From a virus, in the IMG/VR virus record IMGVR_UViG_3300034789_000647, positions 1 through 25,436 of that record: a stretch of DNA of 25,436 bases, one strand, 5' to 3'. Shown piece by piece: positions 11,964-19,208 of the stretch (position 1 is its first letter; the number at the start of each line of letters is the position of its first letter). Below the pieces are notes generated by a model. The model was given only the letters and a program-made list of their open reading frames with translations, searched no databases and was not told the origin of the DNA. The position numbers and the translations under genes were made by a program.

Positions 11964-12121
11964 TGACGAATCCAAACGCACTTTATGAAGACATGGAAAA
12001 ACTCAACGCTCTTTATGAAGAACTTTGTTGGGACCATGACGATGAACTAGTCTTTACTCATGACGGTAAAGAAATTATTATTTACAACAAAACAAGAGAA
12101 AATGGAACAGAGTCTGATTGA
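11963..12121 (+). CDS. small conserved phage protein, 52 residues
   Basis: Starts on the last base of the petF stop. The sequence is very acidic: MTNPNALYEDMEKLNALYEE with a repeated NALYE helix, then LCWDHDDELVFTHDGKEIII and a basic tail. A helix followed by a beta hairpin is likely. It resembles a small protein I recall beside ferredoxin genes in other cyanophages. The function is unknown. Confidence 0.65.
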
Positions 12122-12338
12122 TCTTCTTATTAATACAAATTATTCATGGGCAGCAAACCATACGATTGTTGAATTTTTAGCAGGATATGTGTTTGCTGCA
12201 GCACTTATTGTAGGTGCTCCAAGTGTTTTTCTCTTGATTGCATTTATGCCTGCACTGATGAACACTAAAGGTGCAGTTGTTGGTTACAAAATTCACCGTG
12301 ATTATGGTGACACATCTATCTACTCTAAACTAAACTAA
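12102..12338 (+). CDS. membrane protein beside hli genes
   Basis: A 78-residue protein with two adjacent hydrophobic segments: EFLAGYVFAAALIVGAPSVF and LLIAFMPALMN. The ATG at 12102 follows AGAGAAA and overlaps the previous gene by 20 bases; the frame upstream to 12060 is also open. Its position between ferredoxin and a second hli suggests a thylakoid-associated role, but no family is recognised. Confidence 0.68.
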   Translation: MEQSLIDLLINTNYSWAANHTIVEFLAGYVFAAALIVGAPSVFLLIAFMPALMNTKGAVVGYKIHRDYGDTSIYSKLN

Positions 12339-12351
12339 CAGGAGAAATCAA

Positions 12352-12459
12352 ATGAACGAAACTGCAGAACGTTTTAATGGTTGGGCAGCAATGATCGGAG
12401 TAATCGCTGCTATGGGTGCTTATGCAACAACAGGACAAATCATTCCTGGTATCTGGTGA
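12352..12459 (+). CDS. hli: second, minimal high-light-inducible protein (35 residues)
   Basis: MNETAERFNGWAAMIGVIAA followed by MGAYATTGQIIPGIW is a complete core Hlip helix with the chlorophyll-binding Glu-x2-Asn pattern and the common IIPGIW ending, without the N-terminal extension of the first hli. AGGAGAAA lies about eight bases before the ATG. Thirty-five residues is about the smallest form known. It would act as a dimer in the thylakoid membrane. Confidence 0.92.
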   Translation: MNETAERFNGWAAMIGVIAAMGAYATTGQIIPGIW

Positions 12460-12524
12460 TGGGATTCATAGTAGCAGCATTGCTGGTGCTAATTCCTATT
12501 GCAGCAGTAGCAAGAAACTCATGA
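12459..12524 (+). CDS. 21-residue hydrophobic peptide
   Basis: The ATG overlaps the hli stop by one base, and the stop overlaps the next start (ATGA). The peptide MGFIVAALLVLIPIAAVARN plus Ser is a single membrane helix with a basic end, similar in size to tiny photosystem or cytochrome subunits, though I cannot match it to one. Exact coupling on both sides supports translation. Confidence 0.45.
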   Translation: MGFIVAALLVLIPIAAVARNS

Positions 12525-12670
12525 CATATGATTGGACACTATTACAAACTCTAATCTTTATCATCACTCCATTCTTTGTTATGCTCGCTTTAACGAGTGA
12601 AAATGATGAAGATGATGGTCCGCCGGATGGTGGTCTTATGACCCCAGCGTACGCACCAACCCCCTCTTAG
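12521..12670 (+). CDS. 49-residue membrane protein ending in the terminator
   Basis: From the ATG at 12521: MTYDWTLLQTLIFIITPFFV, a hydrophobic helix, then an acidic, Pro-rich tail (NDEDDGPPDGG, PAYAPTPS). The last codons and the TAG stop lie inside the stem-loop of the terminator before psbA. The frame upstream of 12521 overlaps hli and is not coding. The function is unknown. Confidence 0.6.
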   Translation: MTYDWTLLQTLIFIITPFFVMLALTSENDEDDGPPDGGLMTPAYAPTPS

Positions 12671-12683
12671 GGGGATTTTTTTT
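12660..12683 (+). terminator. terminator upstream of psbA
   Basis: CCCCCT/AGGGGG with a three-base loop, then an A and eight T (12676-12683). It closes the hli-petF operon and insulates psbA, whose -35 box starts three bases later. Confidence 0.88.
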
Positions 12684-12685
12684 GC

Positions 12686-12714
12686 TTGACAGGCACTGGA
12701 AATTGGTGTATTAT
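12686..12714 (+). promoter_or_regulatory. sigma70-type promoter for psbA
   Basis: Perfect TTGACA (12686-12691), 17-base spacer, TATTAT (12709-12714, five of six). The -10 overlaps the late box at 12712-12719. It would allow early transcription by unmodified host polymerase. Confidence 0.72.
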
Positions 12715-12719
12715 AAATA
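12712..12719 (+). promoter_or_regulatory. T4-type late promoter for psbA
   Basis: TATAAATA is an exact T4 late box. Overlapping it with the early -10 would let psbA be transcribed in both phases from nearly the same start, giving the same structured leader. Confidence 0.7.
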
Positions 12720-12721
12720 TA

Positions 12722-12823
12722 TGGACGGGTGAGGATTTCCTCACCATCCACACACGCCTCACCAGGACTAAACAGCGTGTCTAAAAAATAGTCCTTCATA
12801 CCTTCTCCTGAGGGTGGAGAAGG
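12722..12823 (+). ncRNA. structured psbA leader: hairpin, H-type pseudoknot, hairpin
   Basis: Hairpin 1: GGTGAGG (12728-12734)/CCTCACC (12739-12745) with loop ATTT, extended by TGGA/TCCA. Pseudoknot: ACACGC (12752-12757) pairs with GCGTGT (12775-12780), while GGACTA (12765-12770) in that loop pairs with TAGTCC (12789-12794); the third loop is CTAAAAAA. Hairpin 2: CCTTCTCC (12801-12808)/GGAGAAGG (12816-12823). All arms are perfect. The psbA ATG is 49 bases further. PhotoRC RNA motifs are known upstream of psbA in cyanobacteria and phages; whether this is one needs a covariance search. Confidence 0.7.
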
Positions 12824-12872
12824 AATACTATAACCAGTGTTCCCCGCACTAATACTTAACCCTTTTGTTCAA

Positions 12873-13949
12873 ATGACTACAACTCTTTCAAGGCAACAAT
12901 CATCCACTTGGGAATCTTTCTGCGAGTGGGTAACTTCAACAAACAACCGTCTTTATGTTGGTTGGTTTGGTGTTCTTATGATCCCAACCCTACTTGCTGC
13001 TACGGTATGTTTCATTACTGCGTTTGTCGCAGCACCTCCTGTCGATATCGACGGAATTCGTGAACCAGTTGCTGGTTCACTCATGTATGGAAACAACATC
13101 ATCTCTGGTGCAGTTGTTCCTTCTTCAAACGCAATTGGTCTTCACTTCTATCCCATTTGGGAAGCCGCATCACTTGATGAATGGCTCTACAACGGCGGTC
13201 CTTACCAGCTCGTTGTCTTCCACTTCCTCATTGGCATCTTCTGCTACATGGGTCGTGAGTGGGAACTTTCTTACCGTTTAGGTATGCGTCCATGGATCTG
13301 TGTTGCTTACTCTGCACCAGTTGCAGCAGCATCTGCAGTCTTCCTTGTCTATCCTTTCGGTCAGGGTTCATTCTCTGATGGTATGCCACTTGGTATCTCT
13401 GGTACGTTCAACTTCATGCTTGTCTTCCAAGCAGAACACAATATCCTTATGCACCCCTTCCATATGCTTGGAGTCGCTGGTGTATTCGGTGGTTCATTGT
13501 TCTCTGCAATGCATGGTTCACTCGTTACCTCTTCACTCGTTCGTGAAACCACTGAGACAGAATCTCAGAACTATGGTTACAAGTTCGGTCAAGAAGAAGA
13601 GACCTACAACATCGTTGCTGCTCATGGATACTTTGGTCGTCTAATCTTCCAGTATGCATCGTTCAACAACTCCCGTTCACTACACTTCTTCCTTGCAGCA
13701 TGGCCTGTAGTCGGAATCTGGTTCACTGCACTTGGTGTCAGCACCATGGCATTCAACCTCAACGGTTTCAACTTCAACCAGTCCATCCTTGCTAACGATG
13801 GTCGTGTTCTTAACACCTGGGCAGACGTACTTAACCGTGCTAACCTCGGTATGGAAGTAATGCATGAGCGCAACGCTCATAACTTCCCACTTGACCTCGC
13901 CGCTGCTGAGTCAACTCCTGTTGCACTCACCGCACCTGCTGTTGGTTGA
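12873..13949 (+). CDS. psbA: photosystem II D1 protein
   Basis: D1 is the fast-turnover reaction-centre subunit of PSII; phage copies keep photosynthesis running during infection. The 358 residues are intact and run one behind standard numbering. TyrZ is Tyr160, the P680 ligand His197, iron ligands His214 and His271, and the Mn-cluster ligands Asp169, Glu188, His331, Glu332, His336, Asp341 and Ala343 are all present. The C-terminal extension after Ala343 would be removed. The residue matching position 130 is Glu (in MGREWELS), the high-light D1 form. There is no intron. The frame extends to 12837, but [16 protein letters not shown] is the family N-terminus. Many codons end in C, unlike nearby genes, consistent with host origin. 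Confidence 0.98.
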   Translation: MTTTLSRQQSSTWESFCEWVTSTNNRLYVGWFGVLMIPTLLAATVCFITAFVAAPPVDIDGIREPVAGSLMYGNNIISGAVVPSSNAIGLHFYPIWEAASLDEWLYNGGPYQLVVFHFLIGIFCYMGREWELSYRLGMRPWICVAYSAPVAAASAVFLVYPFGQGSFSDGMPLGISGTFNFMLVFQAEHNILMHPFHMLGVAGVFGGSLFSAMHGSLVTSSLVRETTETESQNYGYKFGQEEETYNIVAAHGYFGRLIFQYASFNNSRSLHFFLAAWPVVGIWFTALGVSTMAFNLNGFNFNQSILANDGRVLNTWADVLNRANLGMEVMHERNAHNFPLDLAAAESTPVALTAPAVG

Positions 13950-13973
13950 CACTAAAAACTGAATAACTATGAG

Positions 13974-13998
13974 AGGGGACTTAAGTCCCCTTTCTTTT
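13974..13998 (+). terminator. psbA terminator, perfect palindrome
   Basis: AGGGGACTTAAGTCCCCT (13974-13991) is a perfect 18-base palindrome, followed by TTCTTTTTC. It ends the psbA transcript. Confidence 0.85.
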
Positions 13999-14027
13999 TC
14001 TTTACAAATATTAAGTTTTTTAAACTC

Positions 14028-14321
14028 ATGATTGGTAAACTGGATCCAGATGAACGTATTATGAATGAACCTAGTGTTCTTGAAAAAATTAATACATTGG
14101 TAGAAGCTCTCCGATGGGAGACTGGTGATGATATAGTAGTGGAGATTGGTGGAACTCAGGTATCAGGTATTGATGTTGGCGAGGAGTACAATAAGAAGTG
14201 GCAGTCTCCGATTGGCACTCGTAAGTACAACAAAGATGCTTTCATCGTTATCAAAAACCTCTCACGTTCTCCAGTCGAATCTAGTAAACCAAACCCTGAA
14301 TTGAAACAACACCATGTCTGA
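14028..14321 (+). CDS. hypothetical protein between psbA and psbD
   Basis: A 97-residue soluble protein. The front is helical and acidic (SVLEKINTLVEALRWETGDD), followed by a beta-rich core (IVVEIGGTQVSGIDVGEEYN) and a basic C-terminus. An internal ATG at 14061 is an alternative start; neither has a clear ribosome binding site. It overlaps the next gene by 8 bases. No family is recognised. Its place in the psbA-psbD interval suggests it is read with psbD. Confidence 0.65.
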   Translation: MIGKLDPDERIMNEPSVLEKINTLVEALRWETGDDIVVEIGGTQVSGIDVGEEYNKKWQSPIGTRKYNKDAFIVIKNLSRSPVESSKPNPELKQHHV

Positions 14322-14523
14322 ATACTTTACACAGACATCTGATGGTCTTTATGACCGACATAGTTATAAACTAAATTTTCCTAACAGAGACAGTGTAATC
14401 ATAGAGGACTATGAAACTCTAAGAAAAGTATGGTTTGAAAGTGTTAGAAACTACACTGGATGCACTGTTGAAGTTTTGGATTTAAAACAAAAAAAGAAAA
14501 CAAATACTGGAGGTTTTAAATAG
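14314..14523 (+). CDS. hypothetical protein directly upstream of psbD
   Basis: A 69-residue protein, [20 protein letters not shown], with a central strand-helix region ([20 protein letters not shown]) and a lysine-rich end. The pattern is familiar to me from small cyanophage proteins, function unknown. Its stop overlaps the GTG start of psbD by one base, so translation is probably coupled. Confidence 0.68.
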   Translation: MSEYFTQTSDGLYDRHSYKLNFPNRDSVIIEDYETLRKVWFESVRNYTGCTVEVLDLKQKKKTNTGGFK

Positions 14524-15581
14524 TGACAACATCAACATTATCTCAACAATACCAACGGGGGTGGTTCGATGTCCTTGATGACTGGCTTAAACGAGATCGC
14601 TTTGTCTTTGTGGGTTGGTCTGGATTATTACTTTTTCCCACTGCTTATCTGGCCATTGGCGGCTGGCTTACTGGCACGACTTTTGTCACGAGTTGGTACA
14701 CCCACGGTCTTGCTAGTTCCTATCTTGAGGGTGCTAATTTTCTCACGGCGGCTGTGTCAACGCCTGGTGATGCTATGGGTCATTCTCTTCTTTTACTTTG
14801 GGGTCCTGAAGCTCAGGGCAGTTTCGTCCGGTGGTGCCAACTTGGAGGGCTTTGGGCCTTTGTTGCTCTCCACGGTGCGTTCGCTCTGATTGGTTTCATG
14901 CTCCGCCAGTTTGAACTGGCACGTCTTATCGGTATCCGTCCCTACAATGCAATTGCTTTCTCTGGTCCTATTGCTGTCTTCGTTAGTGTCTTTCTCATCT
15001 ACCCTTTGGGTCAATCAAGCTGGTTTTTCGCTCCATCTTTTGGGGTCGCCGCAATCTTCAGATTCCTCTTATTCCTCCAAGGATTCCATAACTGGACTCT
15101 GAACCCATTTCATATGATGGGTGTTGCAGGTATCCTGGGTGGTGCTCTTCTCTCTGCTATTCATGGTGTGACTGTAGAAAATACGCTCTATCAAGATGGC
15201 GAACAAGCAAATACTTTCAAAGCTTTTGATAGTACGCAAGAGGAGGAAACTTACTCGATGGTTACTGCGAACCGTTTCTGGTCACAGATCTTCGGTGTTG
15301 CTTTTAGTAACAAGCGTTGGTTGCATTTCTTTATGCTCTTCGTTCCCGTCATGGGTCTCTGGGTCAGTTCTATCGGTATTATTGGACTCGCTCTTAATCT
15401 TCGTGCTTACGACTTTGTATCTCAGGAGATTCGTGCAGCGGAGGATCCAGAGTTTGAGACTTTCTATACCAAGAATATTCTCTTGAATGAAGGTCTACGT
15501 GCTTGGATGGCACCTGCTGACCAACCACATGAGAACTTTGTATTCCCTGAGGAGGTTCTACCCCGTGGTAACGCTCTCTAA
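14523..15581 (+). CDS. psbD: photosystem II D2 protein
   Basis: D2 pairs with D1 to form the PSII reaction-centre core. The 352 residues are full length, with TyrD at Tyr160, P680 ligand His197 and iron ligand His214 in the [14 protein letters not shown] and SAIHG segments. It starts with GTG at 14523, with GGAGG nine bases upstream. Five transmembrane helices are expected in the thylakoid membrane. Its last codons contain the ribosome binding site and GTG start of a 22-codon cysteine-rich gene in another frame. Confidence 0.98.
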   Translation: MTTSTLSQQYQRGWFDVLDDWLKRDRFVFVGWSGLLLFPTAYLAIGGWLTGTTFVTSWYTHGLASSYLEGANFLTAAVSTPGDAMGHSLLLLWGPEAQGSFVRWCQLGGLWAFVALHGAFALIGFMLRQFELARLIGIRPYNAIAFSGPIAVFVSVFLIYPLGQSSWFFAPSFGVAAIFRFLLFLQGFHNWTLNPFHMMGVAGILGGALLSAIHGVTVENTLYQDGEQANTFKAFDSTQEEETYSMVTANRFWSQIFGVAFSNKRWLHFFMLFVPVMGLWVSSIGIIGLALNLRAYDFVSQEIRAAEDPEFETFYTKNILLNEGLRAWMAPADQPHENFVFPEEVLPRGNAL

Positions 15582-15633
15582 AGGATGCTGTGGTGCTGGA
15601 TGTCCTGACTGTCCATTCAGACTGAAAAAATAA
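15565..15633 (+). CDS. 22-residue cysteine-rich peptide overlapping psbD
   Basis: In the frame different from psbD, GTG at 15565 is preceded by GAGGAGG (15549-15555) at nine bases and opens a 22-codon frame reading (M)[20 protein letters not shown] and Lys. Four cysteines in CC-x3-C-x2-C suggest a metal or cluster site; the GCCG.GC..CP pattern resembles the core of DUF5522-type small proteins, from memory. The strong, well-spaced ribosome site inside psbD makes chance unlikely. The function is unknown. Confidence 0.6.
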   Translation: MVTLSKGCCGAGCPDCPFRLKK

Positions 15634-15647
15634 AATATATAAATTAT

Positions 15648-15676
15648 AAGGGGGGTTGCAAAGACTCCCCTTTTTT
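15648..15676 (+). terminator. psbD-operon terminator
   Basis: AAGGGGGG (15648-15655) pairs with CTCCCCTT (15665-15672, one G-T pair), followed by six T (15671-15676). It ends the psbD transcript, and its sequence also contains the -35 of the next promoter. Confidence 0.85.
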
Positions 15677-15684
15677 GGTAGAAT
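15656..15684 (+). promoter_or_regulatory. probable promoter before the speD operon
   Basis: TTGCAA (15656-15661, four of six), 17-base spacer, TAGAAT (15679-15684, five of six). The -35 is in the loop of the psbD terminator, so end and start of adjacent transcripts share DNA. Confidence 0.5.
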
Positions 15685-15701
15685 AAAAAAAACAAATTAC
15701 T

Positions 15702-15902
15702 ATGACTGAAGAAAACCTAATCGTTGATGTCGAAGCACAAGAGGTTGTTGATGAACCAGAACAACCAGTGCAACCAGAGATGTCATACCACGAAAGAAAG
15801 GCTCTTGAAAAAGCGAGAGCAACAACACTAAATAAAATGTTGAAAAATTATCGTCGTCAACAAAAGAACCCACTCTCGATTGTAAAGAAACTTAGTAAAT
15901 GA
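15702..15902 (+). CDS. hypothetical protein with acidic and basic halves
   Basis: A 66-residue protein: an acidic, Pro/Glu/Val-rich N-terminus (VDVEAQEVVDEPEQPVQPE) and a strongly basic helical C-terminus (HERKALEKARATTLNKML, KNYRRQQKN). It is probably disordered at the front and may bind nucleic acid at the back. Its stop overlaps the speD start (ATGA). No family is recognised. Confidence 0.65.
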   Translation: MTEENLIVDVEAQEVVDEPEQPVQPEMSYHERKALEKARATTLNKMLKNYRRQQKNPLSIVKKLSK

Positions 15903-16240
15903 AACATGTACTCTTCACTTTATATGGGTGTGATGCAGAGTTACTAGATGATGAAGACTATATAAGAAAGACTTTGTTTGAGGCAACTAATCACATGGGT
16001 GCCACATTTTTAAAAACACAGTCACATAAATTTTCTCCACAGGGTGTTACAGCAGTTACTCTTCTTGCAGAAAGTCACATCAGTATCCATACATGGCCTG
16101 AGAATGGAACCGCAGTTTGTGATGTATTTACATGCGGTGATACCAATCCAAGGAAGGGTGCTATTTACATGGGTAGAAAATTAAAAGCAAAAGATTTTGT
16201 AGCTAAAACTATAGACCGGAGTTTAGAATGCAAGCAGTAG
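15899..16240 (+). CDS. speD: S-adenosylmethionine decarboxylase proenzyme
   Basis: Makes decarboxylated S-adenosylmethionine, the aminopropyl donor for spermidine synthesis. The 113 residues are of the small bacterial class. The self-cleavage site is Glu58-Ser59 in LLAESHISIHTWPE, where Ser59 becomes the pyruvoyl group; His64 and Cys79 (DVFTCGDTNP) are the processing and catalytic residues. It is a known cyanophage auxiliary gene; polyamines may support DNA packaging or PSII. It overlaps both neighbours. Confidence 0.95.
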   Translation: MKHVLFTLYGCDAELLDDEDYIRKTLFEATNHMGATFLKTQSHKFSPQGVTAVTLLAESHISIHTWPENGTAVCDVFTCGDTNPRKGAIYMGRKLKAKDFVAKTIDRSLECKQ

Positions 16241-16464
16241 TTTACACAAAAGAAAATTGTCAGTGGTGCGATAGAGTTAAACAACTGTTCAATGCAGTTG
16301 ATATTGACTACCTAGAATATAAGTACAATAAAGACTTTGATAAGTCACAATTTTATAATGAATTTGGAGAAGGTGCTACCTTCCCTCAAGTATCCATTGG
16401 AATGAAACACATCGGTGGATGCAAAGAAACCCTTCAGTATTTACAGGAACAAAAAATCCTATGA
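16228..16464 (+). CDS. glutaredoxin
   Basis: A 78-residue thioredoxin-fold protein with active site CQWC (residues 11-14), the cis-proline motif TFPQV (51-55) and GGCKE near the C-terminus, all standard for glutaredoxins. It likely donates electrons to ribonucleotide reductase or other phage enzymes, like T4 NrdC, though it is not an exact NrdC match. It overlaps the end of speD by 13 bases. Confidence 0.93.
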   Translation: MQAVVYTKENCQWCDRVKQLFNAVDIDYLEYKYNKDFDKSQFYNEFGEGATFPQVSIGMKHIGGCKETLQYLQEQKIL

Positions 16465-17168
16465 CCCGCACGGAAACAATCACTCAGTTTGTAGATACTA
16501 TTCTTGATGAGTATGTAGTTACTAAAAAGAAAATTCGTGTTGACTTTTTCAAGTATCTACAATCTGAAGATATTGATAGGAAAACTATCAATGAATATAC
16601 ATCAGACAAATTTCATTTTGTCACCGATCTTTTAAATGAAGTTAATGGTGCTCTTAATGGTGATAGGTTTCTAGTGGAAGCTTATGGTTGTTATAAGAAA
16701 TCTGAACTGAAGGAATTCAAGTGCTTGTTAGAAAGGTTTATTAGTGACGTAGAGAAATATAAAGATTCTAAAAAAATTGTTCGACGCAAGAGAAAGAAGA
16801 GTCCAGCTCAACTGACGAAGGACTTGCACTTAATCCAAAAGCCTGTTATACTAGGAAAGGAAAAATACACTCCCGTTTCCAAAACGGAGATCATTGACGC
16901 TAAGTCAGTGTTTTTAATCAACGTAAAAACCAATGAACTTTTGTTTTTGACAGGCAAGAAACTCTCTTGTTCTGGTGCAAAGATCATCAACTATGATGAA
17001 GACCTATCTGGCATCAAAAAAATTAAAAAGATTGATCAAACAATCCAAACTATTATGTCAGTTACATCTCTAAATTGTTCACGATCGTTTGGTGAACTAC
17101 CAAACAAAATTAGATCTGCTCCCAAAACAGTGTCTCCAAATTACTTTCCATTAAAAATTATTAAATGA
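16461..17168 (+). CDS. hypothetical phage protein, 235 residues
   Basis: From the ATG at 16461 (ATGA overlap with glutaredoxin) the protein begins MTRTETITQFVDTILDEYVV. The N-terminal 100 residues are helical; a very basic stretch follows (KKIVRRKRKKSPAQLTK), then a beta-rich region (KSVFLINVKTNELLFLTGKK). The central basic segment suggests nucleic-acid binding. I recognise no family. The layout resembles proteins with a flexible basic linker between two domains. Confidence 0.72.
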   Translation: MTRTETITQFVDTILDEYVVTKKKIRVDFFKYLQSEDIDRKTINEYTSDKFHFVTDLLNEVNGALNGDRFLVEAYGCYKKSELKEFKCLLERFISDVEKYKDSKKIVRRKRKKSPAQLTKDLHLIQKPVILGKEKYTPVSKTEIIDAKSVFLINVKTNELLFLTGKKLSCSGAKIINYDEDLSGIKKIKKIDQTIQTIMSVTSLNCSRSFGELPNKIRSAPKTVSPNYFPLKIIK

Positions 17169-17341
17169 CTAACATCCCTGAGAAGTATCTAAATACTAAC
17201 GTAAGGGCTATGTTAGGTGGAGGCAACGTAGAAAATGAACCAGAACCAGAACCAGACTATGTTCTCCATTTAGATAAATCAATTTCTTGTTTAAAGAAAA
17301 AGTATCGGGTGGAGATCAGAATTATTAAGGAAAAACCTTAG
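17165..17341 (+). CDS. 58-residue hypothetical protein
   Basis: Starts by ATGA overlap with the preceding gene. It reads MTNIPEKYLNTNVRAMLGGG, then an acidic repeat (ENEPEPEPDYV) and a basic beta-like C-terminus (KKKYRVEIRIIKEKP). The codons for NTNVRAM include the sequence CTAAATA, which I do not take as a promoter. The stop is 10 bases before the next start, with GGAGAG between. The function is unknown. Confidence 0.55.
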   Translation: MTNIPEKYLNTNVRAMLGGGNVENEPEPEPDYVLHLDKSISCLKKKYRVEIRIIKEKP

Positions 17342-17351
17342 GAGAGAATCC

Positions 17352-17582
17352 ATGACAGAAGTAACTACACTAATGTTCAGTCTTTTGTTTTGTCTCATAG
17401 GTGTAGGCCTGGGTTTCATTTTTGGATGGTTTAGTAATGAATACTATTCAGCGTTTATGGAAGCAACTATTTCGCAGAATACAAACATTCATCCAGAAAT
17501 GTTAAACGATCAGGGTTTTATGATTGATGAAGAACTGTTATCCGTTAGGTTTATAGACGAGGAGGAATACGAAGAGGACTAA
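17352..17582 (+). CDS. small membrane protein with acidic tail
   Basis: A 76-residue protein with an N-terminal hydrophobic helix (LMFSLLFCLIGVGLGFIFGW, residues 7-26) and a long acidic C-terminus ending FIDEEEYEED. GGAGAG lies six bases before the ATG. It sits two bases upstream of rnh, so it is co-expressed with replication genes. The function is unknown; it might tether a replication component to the membrane. Confidence 0.65.
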   Translation: MTEVTTLMFSLLFCLIGVGLGFIFGWFSNEYYSAFMEATISQNTNIHPEMLNDQGFMIDEELLSVRFIDEEEYEED

Positions 17583-17584
17583 TC

Positions 17585-18439
17585 ATGATTTTAGTTGACA
17601 TGAATCAATGTATGATCAGTAATCTGATGGTACAAGTGAAAACTAGTAATGGACTTGATGAAAATCTAGTTCGTCATATGGTATTAAACTCACTGAGAAA
17701 CTACCGAAAGAAATTTGGTGGAGAATACGGCGAACTAGTTCTTTGTTATGATTCTAAATTCTATTGGAGGAAGCAAGAGTTTCCTTTCTATAAACAGAAT
17801 CGTAAAAAAGATAGAGAAAATTCAACGCATGACTGGAACGCCATCTTTGAATGTCTCAACAAAATTCGTGACGAGATTAGGAATAACTTTCCTTATGTCG
17901 TTATGGATGTATATGGTGCAGAAGCTGATGACATCATCAGTGTTCTGATCAAGAATAACTCTACTAAAGATAACCCAGAAAAAGTTCTTATCATGTCTGG
18001 TGATAAAGATTTTCTGCAACTAGGAAAGTATTCTTTTGTTTCTCAGTACAATCCTGTACAGAAAAAATACATCACTCTTGATAACCCTAAAGAATTTTTG
18101 ATGGAGCATATCATCAAAGGAGATCGAAGTGATGGTATTCCAAACTTTCTATCAGATGACGATACATTTGTATCTGGTAAAAGGCAAAAACCAATCAACA
18201 AAAAGAATCTAGTAAAATGGATTTCTGCAGATCCAAAAAGCTTTTGTACTGATGTTCAGTTAAAGAACTATGAACGTAACAAAAAACTTATTGATCTAAG
18301 TTGCATTCCAGATGAGATTCAAAGACAGATTGTCGAAGAATTTAATCGGTTAAATAGTACTGTAAAACAAGGAGTTACGATCGAGTACTTCTTAGAAAAC
18401 AAACTGACTACACTATTAAATGATATAGAGGATTTTTAA
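17585..18439 (+). CDS. rnh: T4-type RNase H (5'-3' exonuclease, FEN family)
   Basis: Removes RNA primers from lagging-strand fragments. The 284 residues carry the acidic metal-binding motifs of T4 RNase H/FEN nucleases in order: ILVDMNQ at the N-terminus, LCYDSKFYWRKQEFPFYK, GAEADDI, MSGDKDFLQL and GDRSDGIPN. The length is near that of T4 RNase H (305). It begins just after the membrane protein gene and is followed two bases later by a DUF6433-like gene. Confidence 0.93.
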   Translation: MILVDMNQCMISNLMVQVKTSNGLDENLVRHMVLNSLRNYRKKFGGEYGELVLCYDSKFYWRKQEFPFYKQNRKKDRENSTHDWNAIFECLNKIRDEIRNNFPYVVMDVYGAEADDIISVLIKNNSTKDNPEKVLIMSGDKDFLQLGKYSFVSQYNPVQKKYITLDNPKEFLMEHIIKGDRSDGIPNFLSDDDTFVSGKRQKPINKKNLVKWISADPKSFCTDVQLKNYERNKKLIDLSCIPDEIQRQIVEEFNRLNSTVKQGVTIEYFLENKLTTLLNDIEDF

Positions 18440-18441
18440 CT

Positions 18442-18894
18442 ATGGCTGAATTACCTGTAGAAAAACTATTGATCTCTGAAGTTCTTCAGAAGATTTCTAA
18501 CGCTAAAACTAAAAAAGAAAAGATCGCACTGCTCAAAAAATATAAGAGTCCTGCTCTACAATCGATTCTGATCTGGTCTTATGACGAGAGTGTGAAGAGC
18601 ATGGTTCCGTCTGGTGACGTTCCATACACCCCTAATGACACGCCAGAGGGTACAGAACACACGTTACTCTTCCATGAGTACAAGAAACTATTTCACTTCG
18701 TCAAGGGTGGTAACGACAAGCTTGCCCAGGGTCGTAGAGAGATGATGTTTATCCAAATTCTAGAAGGACTTCATGAATCTGAAGCAAAGGTTCTCTGTCT
18801 AACCAAAGATAAACAACTCAGTAAAAGATACAAAATTACTAAAGCATGTATCTCTGAAGCCTATCCAGAAATTCAGTGGGGAAATCGTTCATAG
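18442..18894 (+). CDS. conserved T4-like phage protein (DUF6433-like)
   Basis: A 150-residue soluble, helical protein (LLISEVLQKISNAKTKKEKI at the front, then GTEHTLLFHEYKKLFHFVKG and MMFIQILEGLHESEAKVL). I recognise this pattern as a protein next to rnh in many marine T4-like phages, called DUF6433 in databases to my memory. The function is unknown; the location suggests replication or recombination. Confidence 0.72.
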   Translation: MAELPVEKLLISEVLQKISNAKTKKEKIALLKKYKSPALQSILIWSYDESVKSMVPSGDVPYTPNDTPEGTEHTLLFHEYKKLFHFVKGGNDKLAQGRREMMFIQILEGLHESEAKVLCLTKDKQLSKRYKITKACISEAYPEIQWGNRS

Positions 18895-18903
18895 GAGAAA
18901 CAT

Positions 18904-19206
18904 ATGGTATTATCAAGCGCTGATGTAGCTAATTTCAAATCCGTATATAGTGTTATCTGTATTCATATAAACTGTGATCCTTCAGCCGCTAAAGATAAAA
19001 CTCTGCCTCGAAGCTCATACTTAGTAAAGTGTGACAACGGAAGTGAGGTGTGGTATGATGTGGTTATGGGATCAAAGATTGATATCTTCAATGCCTACTA
19101 CGACAAATATGGTGATGTTGTAAAGGACATCGGATGGACCGATGGTTCAGTTCCCGCTAAACTATGGGGGTACACCCAAAAAGAAGACAACAAAAAGAAA
19201 AAGTGA
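18904..19206 (+). CDS. conserved phage protein, 100 residues
   Basis: A mixed alpha/beta soluble protein (ANFKSVYSVICIHINCDPSA, then SSYLVKCDNGSEVWYDVVMG) with a very basic tail (KEDNKKKK). AGGAGAAA precedes the ATG. I recall similar proteins between rnh and thyX in cyanophages, with no known role. Confidence 0.7.
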   Translation: MVLSSADVANFKSVYSVICIHINCDPSAAKDKTLPRSSYLVKCDNGSEVWYDVVMGSKIDIFNAYYDKYGDVVKDIGWTDGSVPAKLWGYTQKEDNKKKK

Positions 19207-19208
19207 TT

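Noticed and set aside
12873-13949. Intron or homing endonuclease in psbA
   Set aside because: The frame is uninterrupted and all conserved D1 residues are in register, so no intron is present.
13946-13951. TTGACA overlapping the psbA stop as a further promoter
   Set aside because: No acceptable -10 lies 15-19 bases downstream, and the psbA terminator follows at once.
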